DNA of 64,000 bases from Thermotoga sp. SG1 (lineage in GTDB: Bacteria > Thermotogota > Thermotogae > Thermotogales > Thermotogaceae), in contig NZ_LNDD01000001.1 of NCBI RefSeq assembly GCF_002865985.1, positions 1 through 64,000 of the forward strand, read 5' to 3'. This document shows, piece by piece, positions 54,128-63,984 of the stretch. Each line of letters opens with the position of its first letter. Within the stretch, counting starts at the first letter, position 1. The position numbers and the translations under genes are program-made. The notes under the pieces were generated by a model. It made no database searches and was not told the origin of the DNA. It saw only the letters and a program-made list of their open reading frames with translations.

Positions 54128-54853
54128 GTGCTATTTCTGGCTTTTCTTGGAGGAATCCTCGCTGGGTTTTTGAACGTGATGGCAGGTGGTGGTTCCATGA
54201 TAACACTTCCTATCCTCACAGCACTCGGCCTGGGAATAGACGTGGCAAACGGCACGAACAGAATAGCAATCATTCTCCAAAACCTCGTTGCCATCGAAAG
54301 ATTCAGATCGAAAAATGTCCTGAAAGCAAAAGAGGCACTTCTGGTTTCCATACCAACCATCGCAGGAGCACTGATCGGAAGTTCCATAGCGGCTCAGATA
54401 GAAAAGGAAGTCCTTCAGAGAATTGTGGGTGTTATCTTTCTTGTCATGGCGTTTTCGCTGGTGTGGAAACCAAAAATCTGGGTGGAAGACAGGGAGGTTA
54501 AAAGAAACTGGATTCTCATATACATCGTCTTCTTTTTGATAGGAATATACGGTGGATTCATACAGGCGGGAGTGGGTTTTCTTCTCATGCCGGCGATTGC
54601 GCTACTTCTTGGATATGAACTGGTCAAAACGAACGCTGTGAAGGTGTTCATCGTGGCCTCTTACAACTTGGTGTCGCTGGTAATATTCTTTTTGAACGGG
54701 AAGGTGAACGTTCCATACGGTCTGGTCCTTGCCCTTGGAAACATGACGGGAGCCTGGATTGCAGCCAGTTTTTCTGTTAAAAAGGGAGCAAAGTGGGTGA
54801 GATGGATCGTCTTTGCAGCAGTGATCGTCGTTGGAATAAGATACGTTTTTTAA
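54128..54853 (+). CDS. TauE/SafE-family (DUF81) membrane transporter
   Basis: A 241-residue protein with about eight membrane helices. Family features are LGGILAGFLNVMAGGGSMITLPILTALG at the N-terminus and GIYGGFIQAGVGFLLMPAIALLLG after the midpoint, two related halves. Members export or import sulfonates, sulfite or other anions. GTG 54128 follows GAGGAGGTG. The 69-base gap to the divergent exporter holds an imperfect TATCA...TGATA repeat. Confidence 0.85.
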   Translation: MLFLAFLGGILAGFLNVMAGGGSMITLPILTALGLGIDVANGTNRIAIILQNLVAIERFRSKNVLKAKEALLVSIPTIAGALIGSSIAAQIEKEVLQRIVGVIFLVMAFSLVWKPKIWVEDREVKRNWILIYIVFFLIGIYGGFIQAGVGFLLMPAIALLLGYELVKTNAVKVFIVASYNLVSLVIFFLNGKVNVPYGLVLALGNMTGAWIAASFSVKKGAKWVRWIVFAAVIVVGIRYVF

Positions 54854-54932
54854 TTAACTTTCAACCAGAAAGAAATAGAAAAGTGAGATGATAACGGATG
54901 GAATAATGCATAAGGTTAGGGAGGTGCATCAA

Positions 54933-55520
54933 TTGCTCAAGAAAGAACCAGGGATAATCGTTGGAGTGAGCAACAGACACGTCCATCTTTCCAGAGAGGA
55001 CCTAGAAACACTCTTTGGAAAAGGTTACGAGCTAACACCGGTGAAAGAACTCAGACAGCCCGGTCAGTACGCTGCGAAGGAAACCGTCACCATAGTTGGT
55101 CCAAAAGGTGCTATTGAGAACGTTCGTGTGCTTGGTCCCGTTAGAAAAGAAACTCAGGTGGAGATCTCCAGAACGGATGCCTTCAGGCTCGGTGTGAGAC
55201 CTCCCGTTAGAGACTCTGGGGATCTTGAAGGAACCCCGGGAATCGTCATCATAGGCCCAAACGGAATCCTGGTGAAGGAAAAAGGAGTCATCATAGCAAA
55301 AAGACACATACACATGCACCCAAAGGACGCAGAACACTACGGTGTGAAAGACAAGGACATAGTAAAGGTGATCGTTGAAAACGGAGACAGAAGGTTGATA
55401 TTCGACGATGTTCTCATAAGGGTGAGAGAAGATTTTGCTCTGGAATTCCATGTGGACACGGACGAGGCAAACGCCGCCATGCTCAACACAGGAGATTTTG
55501 TCTACATTGTGGAGTTCTAG
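54933..55520 (+). CDS. pduL: Phosphate acyltransferase PduL (phosphotransacylase)
   Basis: A 195-residue PduL-family enzyme moving an acyl group between CoA and phosphate. Zinc-ligand motifs are VSNRHVHLSREDLETLFG and AKRHIHMHPKDAEHYG, and the PVRDSGDLEGTPG segment lies between the two barrels. There is no microcompartment gene nearby and no N-terminal encapsulation peptide, so it is cytosolic and may link acyl-CoA to ATP formation through acetate kinase. A TTG start at 54933 fits GGGAGGTG; earlier in-frame ATG codons lack a site. Confidence 0.9.
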   Translation: MLKKEPGIIVGVSNRHVHLSREDLETLFGKGYELTPVKELRQPGQYAAKETVTIVGPKGAIENVRVLGPVRKETQVEISRTDAFRLGVRPPVRDSGDLEGTPGIVIIGPNGILVKEKGVIIAKRHIHMHPKDAEHYGVKDKDIVKVIVENGDRRLIFDDVLIRVREDFALEFHVDTDEANAAMLNTGDFVYIVEF

Positions 55521-55524
55521 AAAG

Positions 55525-55550
55525 TGAAAAGGGGAGCGCACGCTCCCCTT
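55525..55550 (-). terminator. Terminator of dnaK-hsp20
   Basis: A 10-bp perfect stem AAGGGGAGCG / CGCTCCCCTT (55529-55538 and 55541-55550). On the minus strand it starts at the hsp20 stop codon and is followed by TTTTC. It also lies just after the pduL stop, where the T tract is lacking. Confidence 0.75.
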
Positions 55551-55992
55551 ACTCCTGAACCTCCACCTCGATCACTTTCTTTTTCCTCTCTTCTTTCTTC
55601 GGTATTCTGACTGTGAGGACTCCGTTCTTGTACTCTGCCTTGATTTTTTCCACGTCTACGTAATCTGGAAGCCTTATGGCCCTTTCGAACTTACCTGCGC
55701 TTCTTTCGACGAAGTAGTAGTTCCTGCCTTTTTGTTCTCTTTCGATCTTCTTCTCTCCAGAGATCTTCAAAATGTTTTCCTCAACTGTTATTTTGATGTC
55801 TTTTCTGTCAAGACCTGGCACTTCCACTTCCACCACTACTTCGTCGTCTGTTTCGTACACATCCATGTCCGGTGCAAAGACCTCCCTGGATGGTCTGATC
55901 TCAGTTTTGAAGAAGTCCTCGAAGAGTCTATCTATCTCCCTCTGGAGTTCCCTGAACGGCCTGAAGATGTCTTCCCTTCTTCCAAGGAGCAT
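55549..55992 (-). CDS. Small heat shock protein (Hsp20/alpha-crystallin)
   Basis: A 147-residue chaperone. The alpha-crystallin domain runs from about residue 40 (DMDVYETDDEVVVEVEVPGLDRKDIKITVEEN) to AEYKNGVLTVRIPK, which carries the conserved GVL motif, and the C-terminal VIEVEVQE tail holds the V-x-V anchor. ATG 55992 follows GGGGGGTGACACG. It is 14 nt downstream of dnaK and must share its promoter. Confidence 0.93.
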   Translation of the reverse strand: MLLGRREDIFRPFRELQREIDRLFEDFFKTEIRPSREVFAPDMDVYETDDEVVVEVEVPGLDRKDIKITVEENILKISGEKKIEREQKGRNYYFVERSAGKFERAIRLPDYVDVEKIKAEYKNGVLTVRIPKKEERKKKVIEVEVQE

Positions 55993-56006
55993 CGTGTCAC
56001 CCCCCT

Positions 56007-57797
56007 TCACTGGTTTGTTGCCTCTCCTCCTGTTGCAGACTTGTAGAGGTATTCTCCTATCTTCATGCTTTCTTTCTGGAGATCATCGAAGAGCATCTTC
56101 ACCCTTGGTATGTCGTTTCTGTTGATGGCGTCTCTGAGTTCTCTGATCATATCTTCAAGCCTGGACTTGAGATCTACCGGTATTTTGTCTCCATGTTCTC
56201 TGAGGGTCTTTTCCACACTGTACGCGAGGTCGTCTGCTCTGTTTTTGAGTTCGATCTCCTCTTTGAGTCGCCTGTCCTGTTCTTCGTATCTTTTCGCGTC
56301 CTCTATCATTCTCTTTATGTCTTCTTCAGAAAGTTTGTGTCTTCCCGTTACCACCATGGATTGCTCTTTTCCAGAACCGAGGTCTTTTGCTGAAACATGG
56401 ACTATTCCATCGCTGTCTATGTCGAACGTGACTTCTATCTGAGGAACACCTCTTGGTGCCGGTGGTATACCAACAAGCTTGAAGCTTCCAAGGAAGATGT
56501 TTTCTCTTGCGATCGGCCTTTCACCCTGATAGACTCTGATCTCAACCTCGGTCTGTCCGTCTTCAACAGTGGTGAAGATCTTGCTCTTTCTCACAGGGAT
56601 CTTTGTGTTTCTCGGTATGATCGGTTCAAACAGACCTCCTTTAACCTCTATTCCAAGCGTGAGCGGTGTGACATCCACGAGGACGATATCTCTTCCCTTG
56701 GCACCCTCTGTTCCTGCAAGGATGGCTGCCTGAATTGCTGCACCGATGGCAACCGCTTCATCCGGATTGACACTCTTGTTCGGCTCTTTTCCGAAGAACT
56801 CTTTTATAAACCTCTGGACCATCGGAACCCTGGTCATTCCACCAACGAGTATGATCTCGTCTATGTCCTTTGGTGAGAGTTTTGCGTCGTTGAGTGCCTG
56901 TTCTATCGGACCCCTTGTCATCTCGACGAGGTCCTTCGTCAGCGACTCAAAGAGACTTCTGGTGATCCTCATTTCGAGGTGAAGTGGCTGTCCACTTGGA
57001 GAAACCGCTATGAACGGAAGACTCACGTCTGTCTCCATCTTCGTCGAGAGTTCTATCTTGGCTTTCTCTGCAGCGTCCCTCAATCTCTGCAGGGCCTGCC
57101 TGTCCTCTCTGAGATCTATTCCATGCTGTTTCTTGAATTCCTCAGCCATCCAGTCTATGAGCCTTTGATCGAAATCATCTCCTCCGAGGTGGTTGTTACC
57201 CGCGGTTGCGATAACTTCAATGACACCATCTCCGATTTCCAGGATTGATACATCGAACGTACCACCACCGAGGTCGTAGACTAGAACTTTTTGCTCCTTT
57301 CCCGATTTGTCCAGACCGTACGCGAGAGCGGCTGCGGTGGGTTCGTTGATGATCCTCAACACTTCAAGCCCGGCTATGATTCCTGCCTCTTTTGTGGCCT
57401 GCCTCTGAGCATCGTTGAAGTAGGCAGGACAGGTGATGACAGCCTTCTTTATTTCGCCACCGAGGTACGCTTCAGCATCGTTCTTGAGTTTCTTCAGGAT
57501 AAGTGCGCTGATCTCCTGCGGTGTGTACTCTTTGTCATCTATTTTGACCTTGTAGTCGGTACCCATTTTTCTCTTTATAGACTTTATTGTTCTTTCGGGA
57601 TTGAGAATCATCTGTCTTTTTGCGGGTTCTCCCACAAGAATTTCTCCACTCTTTGTGAAGGCAACGATGGATGGTGTTATCCTGCTTCCCTCTGCGTTTG
57701 GTATCACTTCAACTGTACCATCTGGTTTCATCCAGGCAATCACGGAGTTCGTCGTTCCAAGGTCTATACCAACAACGAATTCTTTCTTTTCCGCCAT
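56007..57797 (-). CDS. dnaK: Molecular chaperone DnaK (Hsp70)
   Basis: A 596-residue Hsp70. ATPase motifs are [30 protein letters not shown] and [10 protein letters not shown]; the substrate-binding beta-domain begins about residue 370 ([14 protein letters not shown]). The region present in Gram-negative DnaK after the first ATPase lobe (~24 residues) is missing, giving the short form found in Gram-positives and archaea. grpE and dnaJ are not here. GAGGAGG precedes the ATG. Confidence 0.97.
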   Translation of the reverse strand: MAEKKEFVVGIDLGTTNSVIAWMKPDGTVEVIPNAEGSRITPSIVAFTKSGEILVGEPAKRQMILNPERTIKSIKRKMGTDYKVKIDDKEYTPQEISALILKKLKNDAEAYLGGEIKKAVITCPAYFNDAQRQATKEAGIIAGLEVLRIINEPTAAALAYGLDKSGKEQKVLVYDLGGGTFDVSILEIGDGVIEVIATAGNNHLGGDDFDQRLIDWMAEEFKKQHGIDLREDRQALQRLRDAAEKAKIELSTKMETDVSLPFIAVSPSGQPLHLEMRITRSLFESLTKDLVEMTRGPIEQALNDAKLSPKDIDEIILVGGMTRVPMVQRFIKEFFGKEPNKSVNPDEAVAIGAAIQAAILAGTEGAKGRDIVLVDVTPLTLGIEVKGGLFEPIIPRNTKIPVRKSKIFTTVEDGQTEVEIRVYQGERPIARENIFLGSFKLVGIPPAPRGVPQIEVTFDIDSDGIVHVSAKDLGSGKEQSMVVTGRHKLSEEDIKRMIEDAKRYEEQDRRLKEEIELKNRADDLAYSVEKTLREHGDKIPVDLKSRLEDMIRELRDAINRNDIPRVKMLFDDLQKESMKIGEYLYKSATGGEATNQ

Positions 57798-57831
57798 CGT
57801 TCCACCTCCTCGATTTCTTTCTCCGTGTGAA

Positions 57832-57860
57832 ATTATAGAAAGCCTTGAACGATGTGTCAA
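57832..57860 (-). promoter_or_regulatory. Consensus promoter of dnaK
   Basis: Minus strand: TTGACA (57855-57860), 17-bp spacer, TATAAT (57832-57837), a perfect match. No CIRCE inverted repeat is found between it and the gene. Confidence 0.92.
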
Positions 57861-57971
57861 GATTCCGGTTGATAATTCGTTCGTTTTTGAATTGTGTTTT
57901 TTATCTATTAATGAGATGTCATAATTTATTTGTAATTATATCGTATAGCAAACGAAACTTATGAATGATAA

Positions 57972-58001
57972 TGAGTTTTCCTTCAAGGAATGATATATAA
58001 T
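57972..58001 (+). promoter_or_regulatory. RND transporter promoter with palindrome in the spacer
   Basis: TATAAT at 57996-58001 with a weak -35 (TGAGTT, 57972-57977). The palindrome TTCCTT-C-AAGGAA (57978-57990) fills the spacer between them, where a bound repressor would block RNA polymerase. Confidence 0.5.
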
Positions 58002-58025
58002 TGAACCGGCCGGGGAGGGATCCAG

Positions 58026-61000
58026 ATGAAACTAGCAGAGATATCATCGAAAAGACCAGTAACAATATTGATGCTGTTGACCGCTATAGTGTTCCTCGGA
58101 TTCATATCTTTCCAGCACCTCAAATTAGATCTTCTTCCACAGATCGAATATCCCTATGCGGTTGTTCTGACTACTTACATGGGTGCAGGTGCGGAAGAGG
58201 TAGAAGAACTCGTGACTTTTCCTCTTGAAGAGTACATCTCGTCCACACCGGGTGTTAGAAGGTTTACCTCTATGTCCATGGATTCTGTTTCCTTCATCCT
58301 TGTAGAGTTTGAGTGGAATGTGAAAACAACCGATGCTGTGGGAAGGTTGTCCAGGTATGTGGAACTTGCTTCTCGAGAACTCCCGGAAGAAGCCAAGCCA
58401 GTCGTTGTGGAATTCGATCCGTCTCTGCTTCCGGTGTATGCTTTCTCAACTGAAGAAGATTACGAAGAGGTTGTCTCAAAGATCAGAAGACTTCCGGATG
58501 TTGCCAGCGTTGAAGTGATGGGCGAACCGAAGAAAATCGTCGAAATCGTTCTGAATCACGAGAAGATAAAGAAGTTCGACGCTGATCCTTCACTGATAGA
58601 AACCATTCTCTCAGGAAATCTGGTTTATCCGTTTGGATACGTGAAGGATTCTGAGGGAAACATCTATCCTGTTTCTGTCGATGGGCGTTTCGAGAACCTC
58701 GAGGATCTGAAAAACACCATCGTGGGTTTCAGAGGAGTGAAATACCAGTCCCTGCTTCGAGGTGAAATACCAAAACTTTTGATTCCAGTTCGCCTGAAAA
58801 ACATAGCAGAGGTGAAGATAGCAGAAGAGAGCGCTCAGGGAGAAGTCAGGGTCAACGGGAAAAAGGCATCTCTCATCGCCATCTACAAAAGAAGCGGTGC
58901 GAACACCGTCAAGACCGTTCGTGAGATAAAGAAAATACTGAGTGATTCCAAAATAGGTTACATAGAGGCCATGAACCAGGCTTACTACACGGAAAGAGCC
59001 ATCGACAACCTTCTCAAGAATCTGTTCTATGGATTCATAGCAGCATTCGCTGTGGTCCTGATCTTCCTGAAGGATTTCATCTCCACACTCGTCACGTCCT
59101 TTTCTATACCGCTTTCTCTCACCGTCACCTTCGTCTTTCTGTACGCGTTCGGGTTAAACCTTGACACACTGACCCTCGGTGGTCTCATCATGGCACTGGG
59201 AATGCTGGTGGACAACTCCATCGTTGTCTTTGAGAATATATACCGCCATCGTTCTCTGGGAAGGTCCATTCCAGATGCCGCAAGAGAAGGAACGGGAGAA
59301 GTCTGGCTGGCAATTCTTGCTTCCACACTCACCACCGTTTCTGTGTTTTTACCCATAGTGTTCTTCACCGGCTTTGTGGTGAGGCTGTTCAAATACTTTG
59401 CTCTCGCTTTTGTTCTTGCCCTTTCTTCTTCTCTTTTCGTTTCAACCGTCATCGTTCCAGCCGGTACAAGATGGATAAGACCAAGGAAAGGAAAACTCAC
59501 CGAAAAGCTTCAGGAGTCCTATCGAAAAGCTTTGGAATGGTGTATGAATAGAGAGGGCCTGGTTCTTGCAGTGGCTTTCACCCTCGTTATCGTGTCGGCT
59601 GTGTTTCTACTTTCAAAACCCATGGGATTTCTTCCTTCCTTCCAGACAAACCTTCTGGTTATAGACGTGAAACTGCCACCTCAAGCTTCCTACGAAAGAA
59701 CATCCGAAGTGGTTCAGAAAATAGAAGAATATCTTAACGAACATAGATCCACCTACAACATTTCTTCTTTCTACTCAGAAGTGGGAATAACCAGTGAGTA
59801 CTCACAAATAATGGGGCGAGGACAGAACGAAGCAAGAATAATGGTGAACCTCGGAGGAAGCAGAAAAGAGTTTGCAAAAAACAGAGAAAGGTTGAAAGAA
59901 GCCATCACATCTCTGAAGATCCCCGGTACAAAGATAGAGGTTCTGGAACAGTCACAGCAGTTGTACGAGGTTCTGGGCTATCCGATAACGGTTGAGGTAA
60001 GAGGAGAAGACCTCTCTCTCATTCAGGAAAAAGCCGAGGAGATATTCGAACGCTTGAAGAACCTTCCCGAGGTTAAAAAAATCCAGATCCGGAACTCTTA
60101 TGAAAAGAGCGTTTTACACGTGAGGATAGACAGGAACAAATCCCTCATGAACGGTGTGGTGGCAGGCCAGGTTTTCCTGGACCTGCAAACCTACATGCTT
60201 GGGAAAAACATTGGAACTTTGAAAACGAGTCAAGGAACATTGCCGATCGTTCTTAAAAAAGCAGAGTCGTTATCCTTGGAGGATCTTCCCAGAACACCCC
60301 TTGAGGGATTGAAGGGAGAAGTTCCGCTCGGAGCCATTGCGACCGTCACTCAAAAGGATGTTCCTTCGATGATTGACCATTCTGATGGCGAGCGTGTTAT
60401 TTACGTGGATCTAGTGAGTATAGATGGTGCGATAGGTGATGTTTCAAGGAAGGTAGAAGAAGTTCTGAGTGAAATAAACCTCTCAGGCGTTAAAGTGGAT
60501 ATTTCAGGACAGAAAGAATTCATGGATGAAGCCTTTTCAGAGCTCAAATCTGTGGTCTATATGGCAGTAGCCCTTGTCTACATGATCCTTGCAGCTCAGT
60601 TCGAATCCTTTGTGCTGCCTTTTGTCATATTTTTCACCGTTCCTTTCGCGATCGTTGGAGTTGCTTTTGCCGTACTCGTGAACGGATATTCTCTCGACGT
60701 TCCTGTTCTTGTAGGGCTTTTGACCCTCTCTGGAACGGTTGTGAACAACGCCATCGTGATGTTAACGAGAATAGAACAGATAAGAAGGGAAAAAGACCTG
60801 TTGGAATCCGTTTTTGAGGGTGCTCAGAGCAGATTGAGACCCATTCTTATGACCACCTTCACCACCATCGTGGCCTTGCTTCCCACCGCGTTGAGTCAGG
60901 GAGAGGGTGCAGAGATAGAATCACCCATTTCGTGGGTTGTGGTCTTTGGTTTGTTAATATCCATGCTGTTCACACTCTTTGTAATACCCGTGATCTACAC

Positions 61001-61028
61001 CCTTGTGAGAAAGAAAATCAGAGTATAG
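58026..61028 (+). CDS. RND-family efflux transporter
   Basis: A 1000-residue inner-membrane pump with twelve helices and two large extracytoplasmic loops (about 35-325 and 540-815). Helix 4 carries GGLIMALGMLVDNSIVVFENIYRH: the first Asp of the AcrB proton relay is kept, the second is Asn. The helix 10 Lys of AcrB is replaced (LSGTVVNNAIVMLTRIEQ). No membrane fusion protein or outer membrane channel gene is adjacent. It may act alone on lipids or hydrophobic compounds. The gene overlaps the convergent argR by 11 nt. Confidence 0.9.
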   Translation: MKLAEISSKRPVTILMLLTAIVFLGFISFQHLKLDLLPQIEYPYAVVLTTYMGAGAEEVEELVTFPLEEYISSTPGVRRFTSMSMDSVSFILVEFEWNVKTTDAVGRLSRYVELASRELPEEAKPVVVEFDPSLLPVYAFSTEEDYEEVVSKIRRLPDVASVEVMGEPKKIVEIVLNHEKIKKFDADPSLIETILSGNLVYPFGYVKDSEGNIYPVSVDGRFENLEDLKNTIVGFRGVKYQSLLRGEIPKLLIPVRLKNIAEVKIAEESAQGEVRVNGKKASLIAIYKRSGANTVKTVREIKKILSDSKIGYIEAMNQAYYTERAIDNLLKNLFYGFIAAFAVVLIFLKDFISTLVTSFSIPLSLTVTFVFLYAFGLNLDTLTLGGLIMALGMLVDNSIVVFENIYRHRSLGRSIPDAAREGTGEVWLAILASTLTTVSVFLPIVFFTGFVVRLFKYFALAFVLALSSSLFVSTVIVPAGTRWIRPRKGKLTEKLQESYRKALEWCMNREGLVLAVAFTLVIVSAVFLLSKPMGFLPSFQTNLLVIDVKLPPQASYERTSEVVQKIEEYLNEHRSTYNISSFYSEVGITSEYSQIMGRGQNEARIMVNLGGSRKEFAKNRERLKEAITSLKIPGTKIEVLEQSQQLYEVLGYPITVEVRGEDLSLIQEKAEEIFERLKNLPEVKKIQIRNSYEKSVLHVRIDRNKSLMNGVVAGQVFLDLQTYMLGKNIGTLKTSQGTLPIVLKKAESLSLEDLPRTPLEGLKGEVPLGAIATVTQKDVPSMIDHSDGERVIYVDLVSIDGAIGDVSRKVEEVLSEINLSGVKVDISGQKEFMDEAFSELKSVVYMAVALVYMILAAQFESFVLPFVIFFTVPFAIVGVAFAVLVNGYSLDVPVLVGLLTLSGTVVNNAIVMLTRIEQIRREKDLLESVFEGAQSRLRPILMTTFTTIVALLPTALSQGEGAEIESPISWVVVFGLLISMLFTLFVIPVIYTLVRKKIRV

Positions 61029-61476
61029 ACGAGAGTTTTTCCACGATTTTCTCACAACTTTCCGGATCTCGTACGGCAACGAATATGGTGTCGTCTCCTG
61101 CCAGCGTTCCAACGATTTCGTCTATGTCGAGTCTGTCTATGACACGGGCGATTCCACTGGCGGTTCCCGGTATCGTTTTTATGACTATGAGGTTCCCAGC
61201 CCTGTCTATGCTTTCAACAAAGGACTTGAAGTTTCTCTTCAACTCTTTCCAGGGATCGATCACCGGTGTTTCATCCAAGAGTCTGTAAACGTAATTACCG
61301 CTTTCATCCATTATCTTCACCGCTCCGATTTCTTTCAGATCCCGAGCGATGGTGGGTTGAACGGCCTTTATACCGTATTTTTTCAGTTCCTCGACGATTT
61401 GAAACTGGTTGCTTATTCTTTTTTCGTGTATGATCTTCTTTATGAGTTCCTGTCTTCTTTTTTTCGACACCTTCAA
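61018..61476 (-). CDS. argR: Arginine repressor ArgR
   Basis: A 152-residue regulator of arginine genes. The winged HTH is SNQFQIVEELKKYGIKAVQPTIARDLKEIGAVKI; the C-terminal hexamer/arginine domain has GTASGIARVIDRLDIDEIVGTLAGDDTIFV. The TTG start at 61476 has TGGAGG upstream and gives MKVSKKRRQEL. A TATAAT lies on the minus strand at 61515-61520. No clear ARG box is seen in the upstream gap. Confidence 0.93.
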   Translation of the reverse strand: MKVSKKRRQELIKKIIHEKRISNQFQIVEELKKYGIKAVQPTIARDLKEIGAVKIMDESGNYVYRLLDETPVIDPWKELKRNFKSFVESIDRAGNLIVIKTIPGTASGIARVIDRLDIDEIVGTLAGDDTIFVAVRDPESCEKIVEKLSSIL

Positions 61477-61642
61477 GTCGAACACCTCCATCTTTCAGAT
61501 TGAAAACACATACAATTATACAGCATAAATATAACACAGTTGGAAGAAAAATTCATTTGTTTTTGTTTTGGTAATTAAAGAGTAACATTTACTTTTATCA
61601 ATCGATACTAATGAGTGCTAATATATCTTAGGGGTGAAAAGA

Positions 61643-62371
61643 ATGATCAAGAGGGTCAAAACGGGTATACCGGGGATGGATGAGATCCTTCATGGGGGAA
61701 TTCCAGAAAGAAATATAGTTCTCATTTCCGGAGGGCCAGGTACCGGCAAGACGATCTTTTCACAGCAGTTCATATGGAACGGACTTCAGATGGGAGAGCC
61801 TGGAATATACGTGGCTCTCGAAGAACATCCGGTGCAGGTGAAAAAGAACATGGAAGTCTTCGGCTGGAAGGTTGATGATTTTGAAAAGGAAGGAAAGTTC
61901 GCCATAGTGGATGCGTTCACAGGAGGGATAGGTGAGTACGCAGAGAAAGAAAAGTACGTGTTGAAAGACATAGACGATGTCAGGGAACTCGCTGAAGTTT
62001 TGAAAAGAGCGATAAGAGAAACCCAGGCCAAAAGGGTGGTGATCGATTCTGTCACGACCCTTTACATAACAAAGCCGGCGATGGCAAGGAGCATCATATT
62101 CCAGCTCAAAAGAATCCTTTCAGGACTTGGCTGCACCTCACTCTTTGTGAGTCAGGTGTCAGTAACGGAGAAGGGCTTTGGTGGACCCGGTGTCGAACAT
62201 GGTGTGGATGGAATCATCAGGCTCGATCTGGACGAAATAGACGGTGAACTCAAAAGAAGCCTGATAGTCTGGAAGATGAGAGGAACGTCACATTCCATGA
62301 GAAGGCACCCGTTCGAAATAACCGACAGAGGTATCGTCATACATCCCTCGGAGGGGGGTGAAGAGAAATGA
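61643..62371 (+). CDS. KaiC-like RecA-superfamily ATPase
   Basis: A 242-residue single-domain KaiC/RadA-type protein. Walker [17 protein letters not shown] (about 28-43), the adjacent catalytic Glu pair in VALEEHP, Walker [14 protein letters not shown]. The C-terminal half has [26 protein letters not shown] as in archaeal KaiC homologues. Such proteins are signalling ATPases, common in archaea and Thermotogae. ATG follows AGGGGTGA. It overlaps the next gene by 4 nt. Confidence 0.88.
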   Translation: MIKRVKTGIPGMDEILHGGIPERNIVLISGGPGTGKTIFSQQFIWNGLQMGEPGIYVALEEHPVQVKKNMEVFGWKVDDFEKEGKFAIVDAFTGGIGEYAEKEKYVLKDIDDVRELAEVLKRAIRETQAKRVVIDSVTTLYITKPAMARSIIFQLKRILSGLGCTSLFVSQVSVTEKGFGGPGVEHGVDGIIRLDLDEIDGELKRSLIVWKMRGTSHSMRRHPFEITDRGIVIHPSEGGEEK

Positions 62372-62802
62372 AGCTCAACTTCAACCCGTTGACGAAAGAG
62401 GAAATTCATCAGCTCGAAACGGCTCTGCTTGTCGGAACTCTTTTCAGAAAGGAAGTGCTTGAGGAGATCAGGAACTCCTCTGAAAGGCTCACCTGGGTGG
62501 ATAGCCTGGCGGTTGCGGCAGGAGCACTTGCAAGGGCAAAAGCAGGAATGACTGTTTCTGAAATCGCAGAAGAGCTCGGAAGAACCGAAACAACGATCAG
62601 AGAGCACGTGAAAGGAGAAACCAAAGCTGGAAAGTTGGTGAACGAAACCTACGAACTTCTGAAAGAAGGAAAACTGAGCGCGGAAGGATTGATAGGTGAA
62701 GGTATTTCGGCAACGACCACAAGCGACGAAAAACTCCAGGAGATCAAAAAAGAACTCGAAGAGGTGAAACAAAAATTGGAAAACGTCATTCAGAAACTTT
62801 AA
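62368..62802 (+). CDS. HTH and coiled-coil protein coupled to the KaiC-like ATPase
   Basis: A 144-residue protein of no named family. Residues ~62-85 ([24 protein letters not shown]) look like a helix-turn-helix and the C-terminal ~35 residues ([26 protein letters not shown]) form a coiled coil with clear heptads. It starts in the stop of the ATPase gene (ATGA), so the two are made together. A DNA-binding output partner for the ATPase is a reasonable reading but not shown. Confidence 0.75.
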   Translation: MKLNFNPLTKEEIHQLETALLVGTLFRKEVLEEIRNSSERLTWVDSLAVAAGALARAKAGMTVSEIAEELGRTETTIREHVKGETKAGKLVNETYELLKEGKLSAEGLIGEGISATTTSDEKLQEIKKELEEVKQKLENVIQKL

Positions 62803-62804
62803 GG

Positions 62805-62827
62805 CGGGGATTCATTCCCCGTCTTTT
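62805..62827 (+). terminator. Terminator after the KaiC-like operon
   Basis: CGGGGA-TTCAT-TCCCCG stem-loop (62805-62821), then TCTTTT. It also spans the end of the convergent MFS gene. Confidence 0.8.
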
Positions 62828-63918
62828 GTAAACAACAGAACAACTACTCCTCCAGAGAGAATGGCAATTCCCAGAACCAGAAACATGAGTGAATACGACT
62901 TTTCTGCGAGAACACCTGCCAGGAAAGGACCCAGTGTGGCTCCAAAAAACCTTGCAGAACTCAAAAGTCCGAGTGCTCTTCCCCTCTGAAGATAATGGAA
63001 TCTTCTGCCAAGAAAGTTACTTGAGCCGTTCATAAACGCACCAAAGCTTGCCCCTAGGAAGGCATAAGCCAGTATCGGTGCCCAGGTTTTCGGTACCATC
63101 ATGAGAAAAGGAGTCAGAGAGGACATGAAAATTCCAAGAGCGCTTATGAATTTCGGTTCTACCTTCTCGACTAGCTTTCCGAAGAAAAAGTGAGAGGGTA
63201 TCTGTATGAGCGGGTTGACGGCGGTGATAAAACCGATGGTTGAAGCGCTATAATGAAACGTGTCGTTCAGATAAACAGCAATCAAAGACATGGATCCAGA
63301 AGTCCCCATCTGCCTCAAAAGACTTCCCAGATACAGTGCCCATGTTCCGTGTTTCAAGATCTGTTTTCTAAAGTGTGTTTTCTCCTTTTTTTTCTGAACA
63401 CCTTCCTCTTTTATCCTGAGGGCAGGAATCACCGCCGTCGCTACAACTATCGAAAAGAAAACGAAAGCAAGCTTCAAATCCATGAACACCAACAGAAAAC
63501 CAATGAAGAGTCTGCTGAGAAACATTCCAAGTGAATTCGAAGAGTTGTAAAGTGAAAACCCAAGTGACATTTTCTTTGCAGTACTGCTGAGTGCCATCGC
63601 GGCAGGAGGATACATTCCGTTGAAAAAGGCTATGATCATGGAAACGATCAGAATGGCAAAGGGAACATCTATGACCGCGTACAGAGGATAAAAGGCAGAT
63701 GCCAGAACAAGGCTTGATATGATGAACACTTTTCTTTTTCCAGTTCTGTCCGAAATTCTTCCCCAGAATACGTTTGAAAAGGTGTTCACCGCTCCCCTGA
63801 GGCTGGAAAGAAGGCCTATCAAAAAGAGGGTTGCTCCTATTTCTTTCATGCGAAGTTGAATCAAGAGATTGAAGCTCATCGTACCCATCGATCGAAGGAC
63901 ATTGGTGAGAAAAAGCAT
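62812..63918 (-). CDS. Major facilitator superfamily transporter
   Basis: A 368-residue membrane protein with about twelve helices. The loop 2-3 signature of MFS is GRISDRTGKRKVF; the central loop is RIKEEGVQKKKEKTHFRKQ. It belongs to a drug/sugar efflux-like group, but the substrate is not evident. ATG 63918 follows GGAGG; upstream in-frame TTG and GTG codons fall before or in that site. Confidence 0.85.
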   Translation of the reverse strand: MLFLTNVLRSMGTMSFNLLIQLRMKEIGATLFLIGLLSSLRGAVNTFSNVFWGRISDRTGKRKVFIISSLVLASAFYPLYAVIDVPFAILIVSMIIAFFNGMYPPAAMALSSTAKKMSLGFSLYNSSNSLGMFLSRLFIGFLLVFMDLKLAFVFFSIVVATAVIPALRIKEEGVQKKKEKTHFRKQILKHGTWALYLGSLLRQMGTSGSMSLIAVYLNDTFHYSASTIGFITAVNPLIQIPSHFFFGKLVEKVEPKFISALGIFMSSLTPFLMMVPKTWAPILAYAFLGASFGAFMNGSSNFLGRRFHYLQRGRALGLLSSARFFGATLGPFLAGVLAEKSYSLMFLVLGIAILSGGVVVLLFTKDGE

Positions 63919-63956
63919 TCGCACGACCTCCAGCAATTTAGTTCGGTATGTGAATT

Positions 63957-63984
63957 ATTTTACCACAACAAAGACAAACATCAA
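63957..63984 (-). promoter_or_regulatory. Promoter of the MFS transporter
   Basis: Minus strand: TTGATG (63979-63984), 16-bp spacer, TGG-extended TAAAAT (63957-63962). Confidence 0.65.

Noticed and set aside
57798-58025. CIRCE element near dnaK
   Set aside because: No TTAGCACTC-N9-GAGTGCTAA-like repeat was found on either strand.
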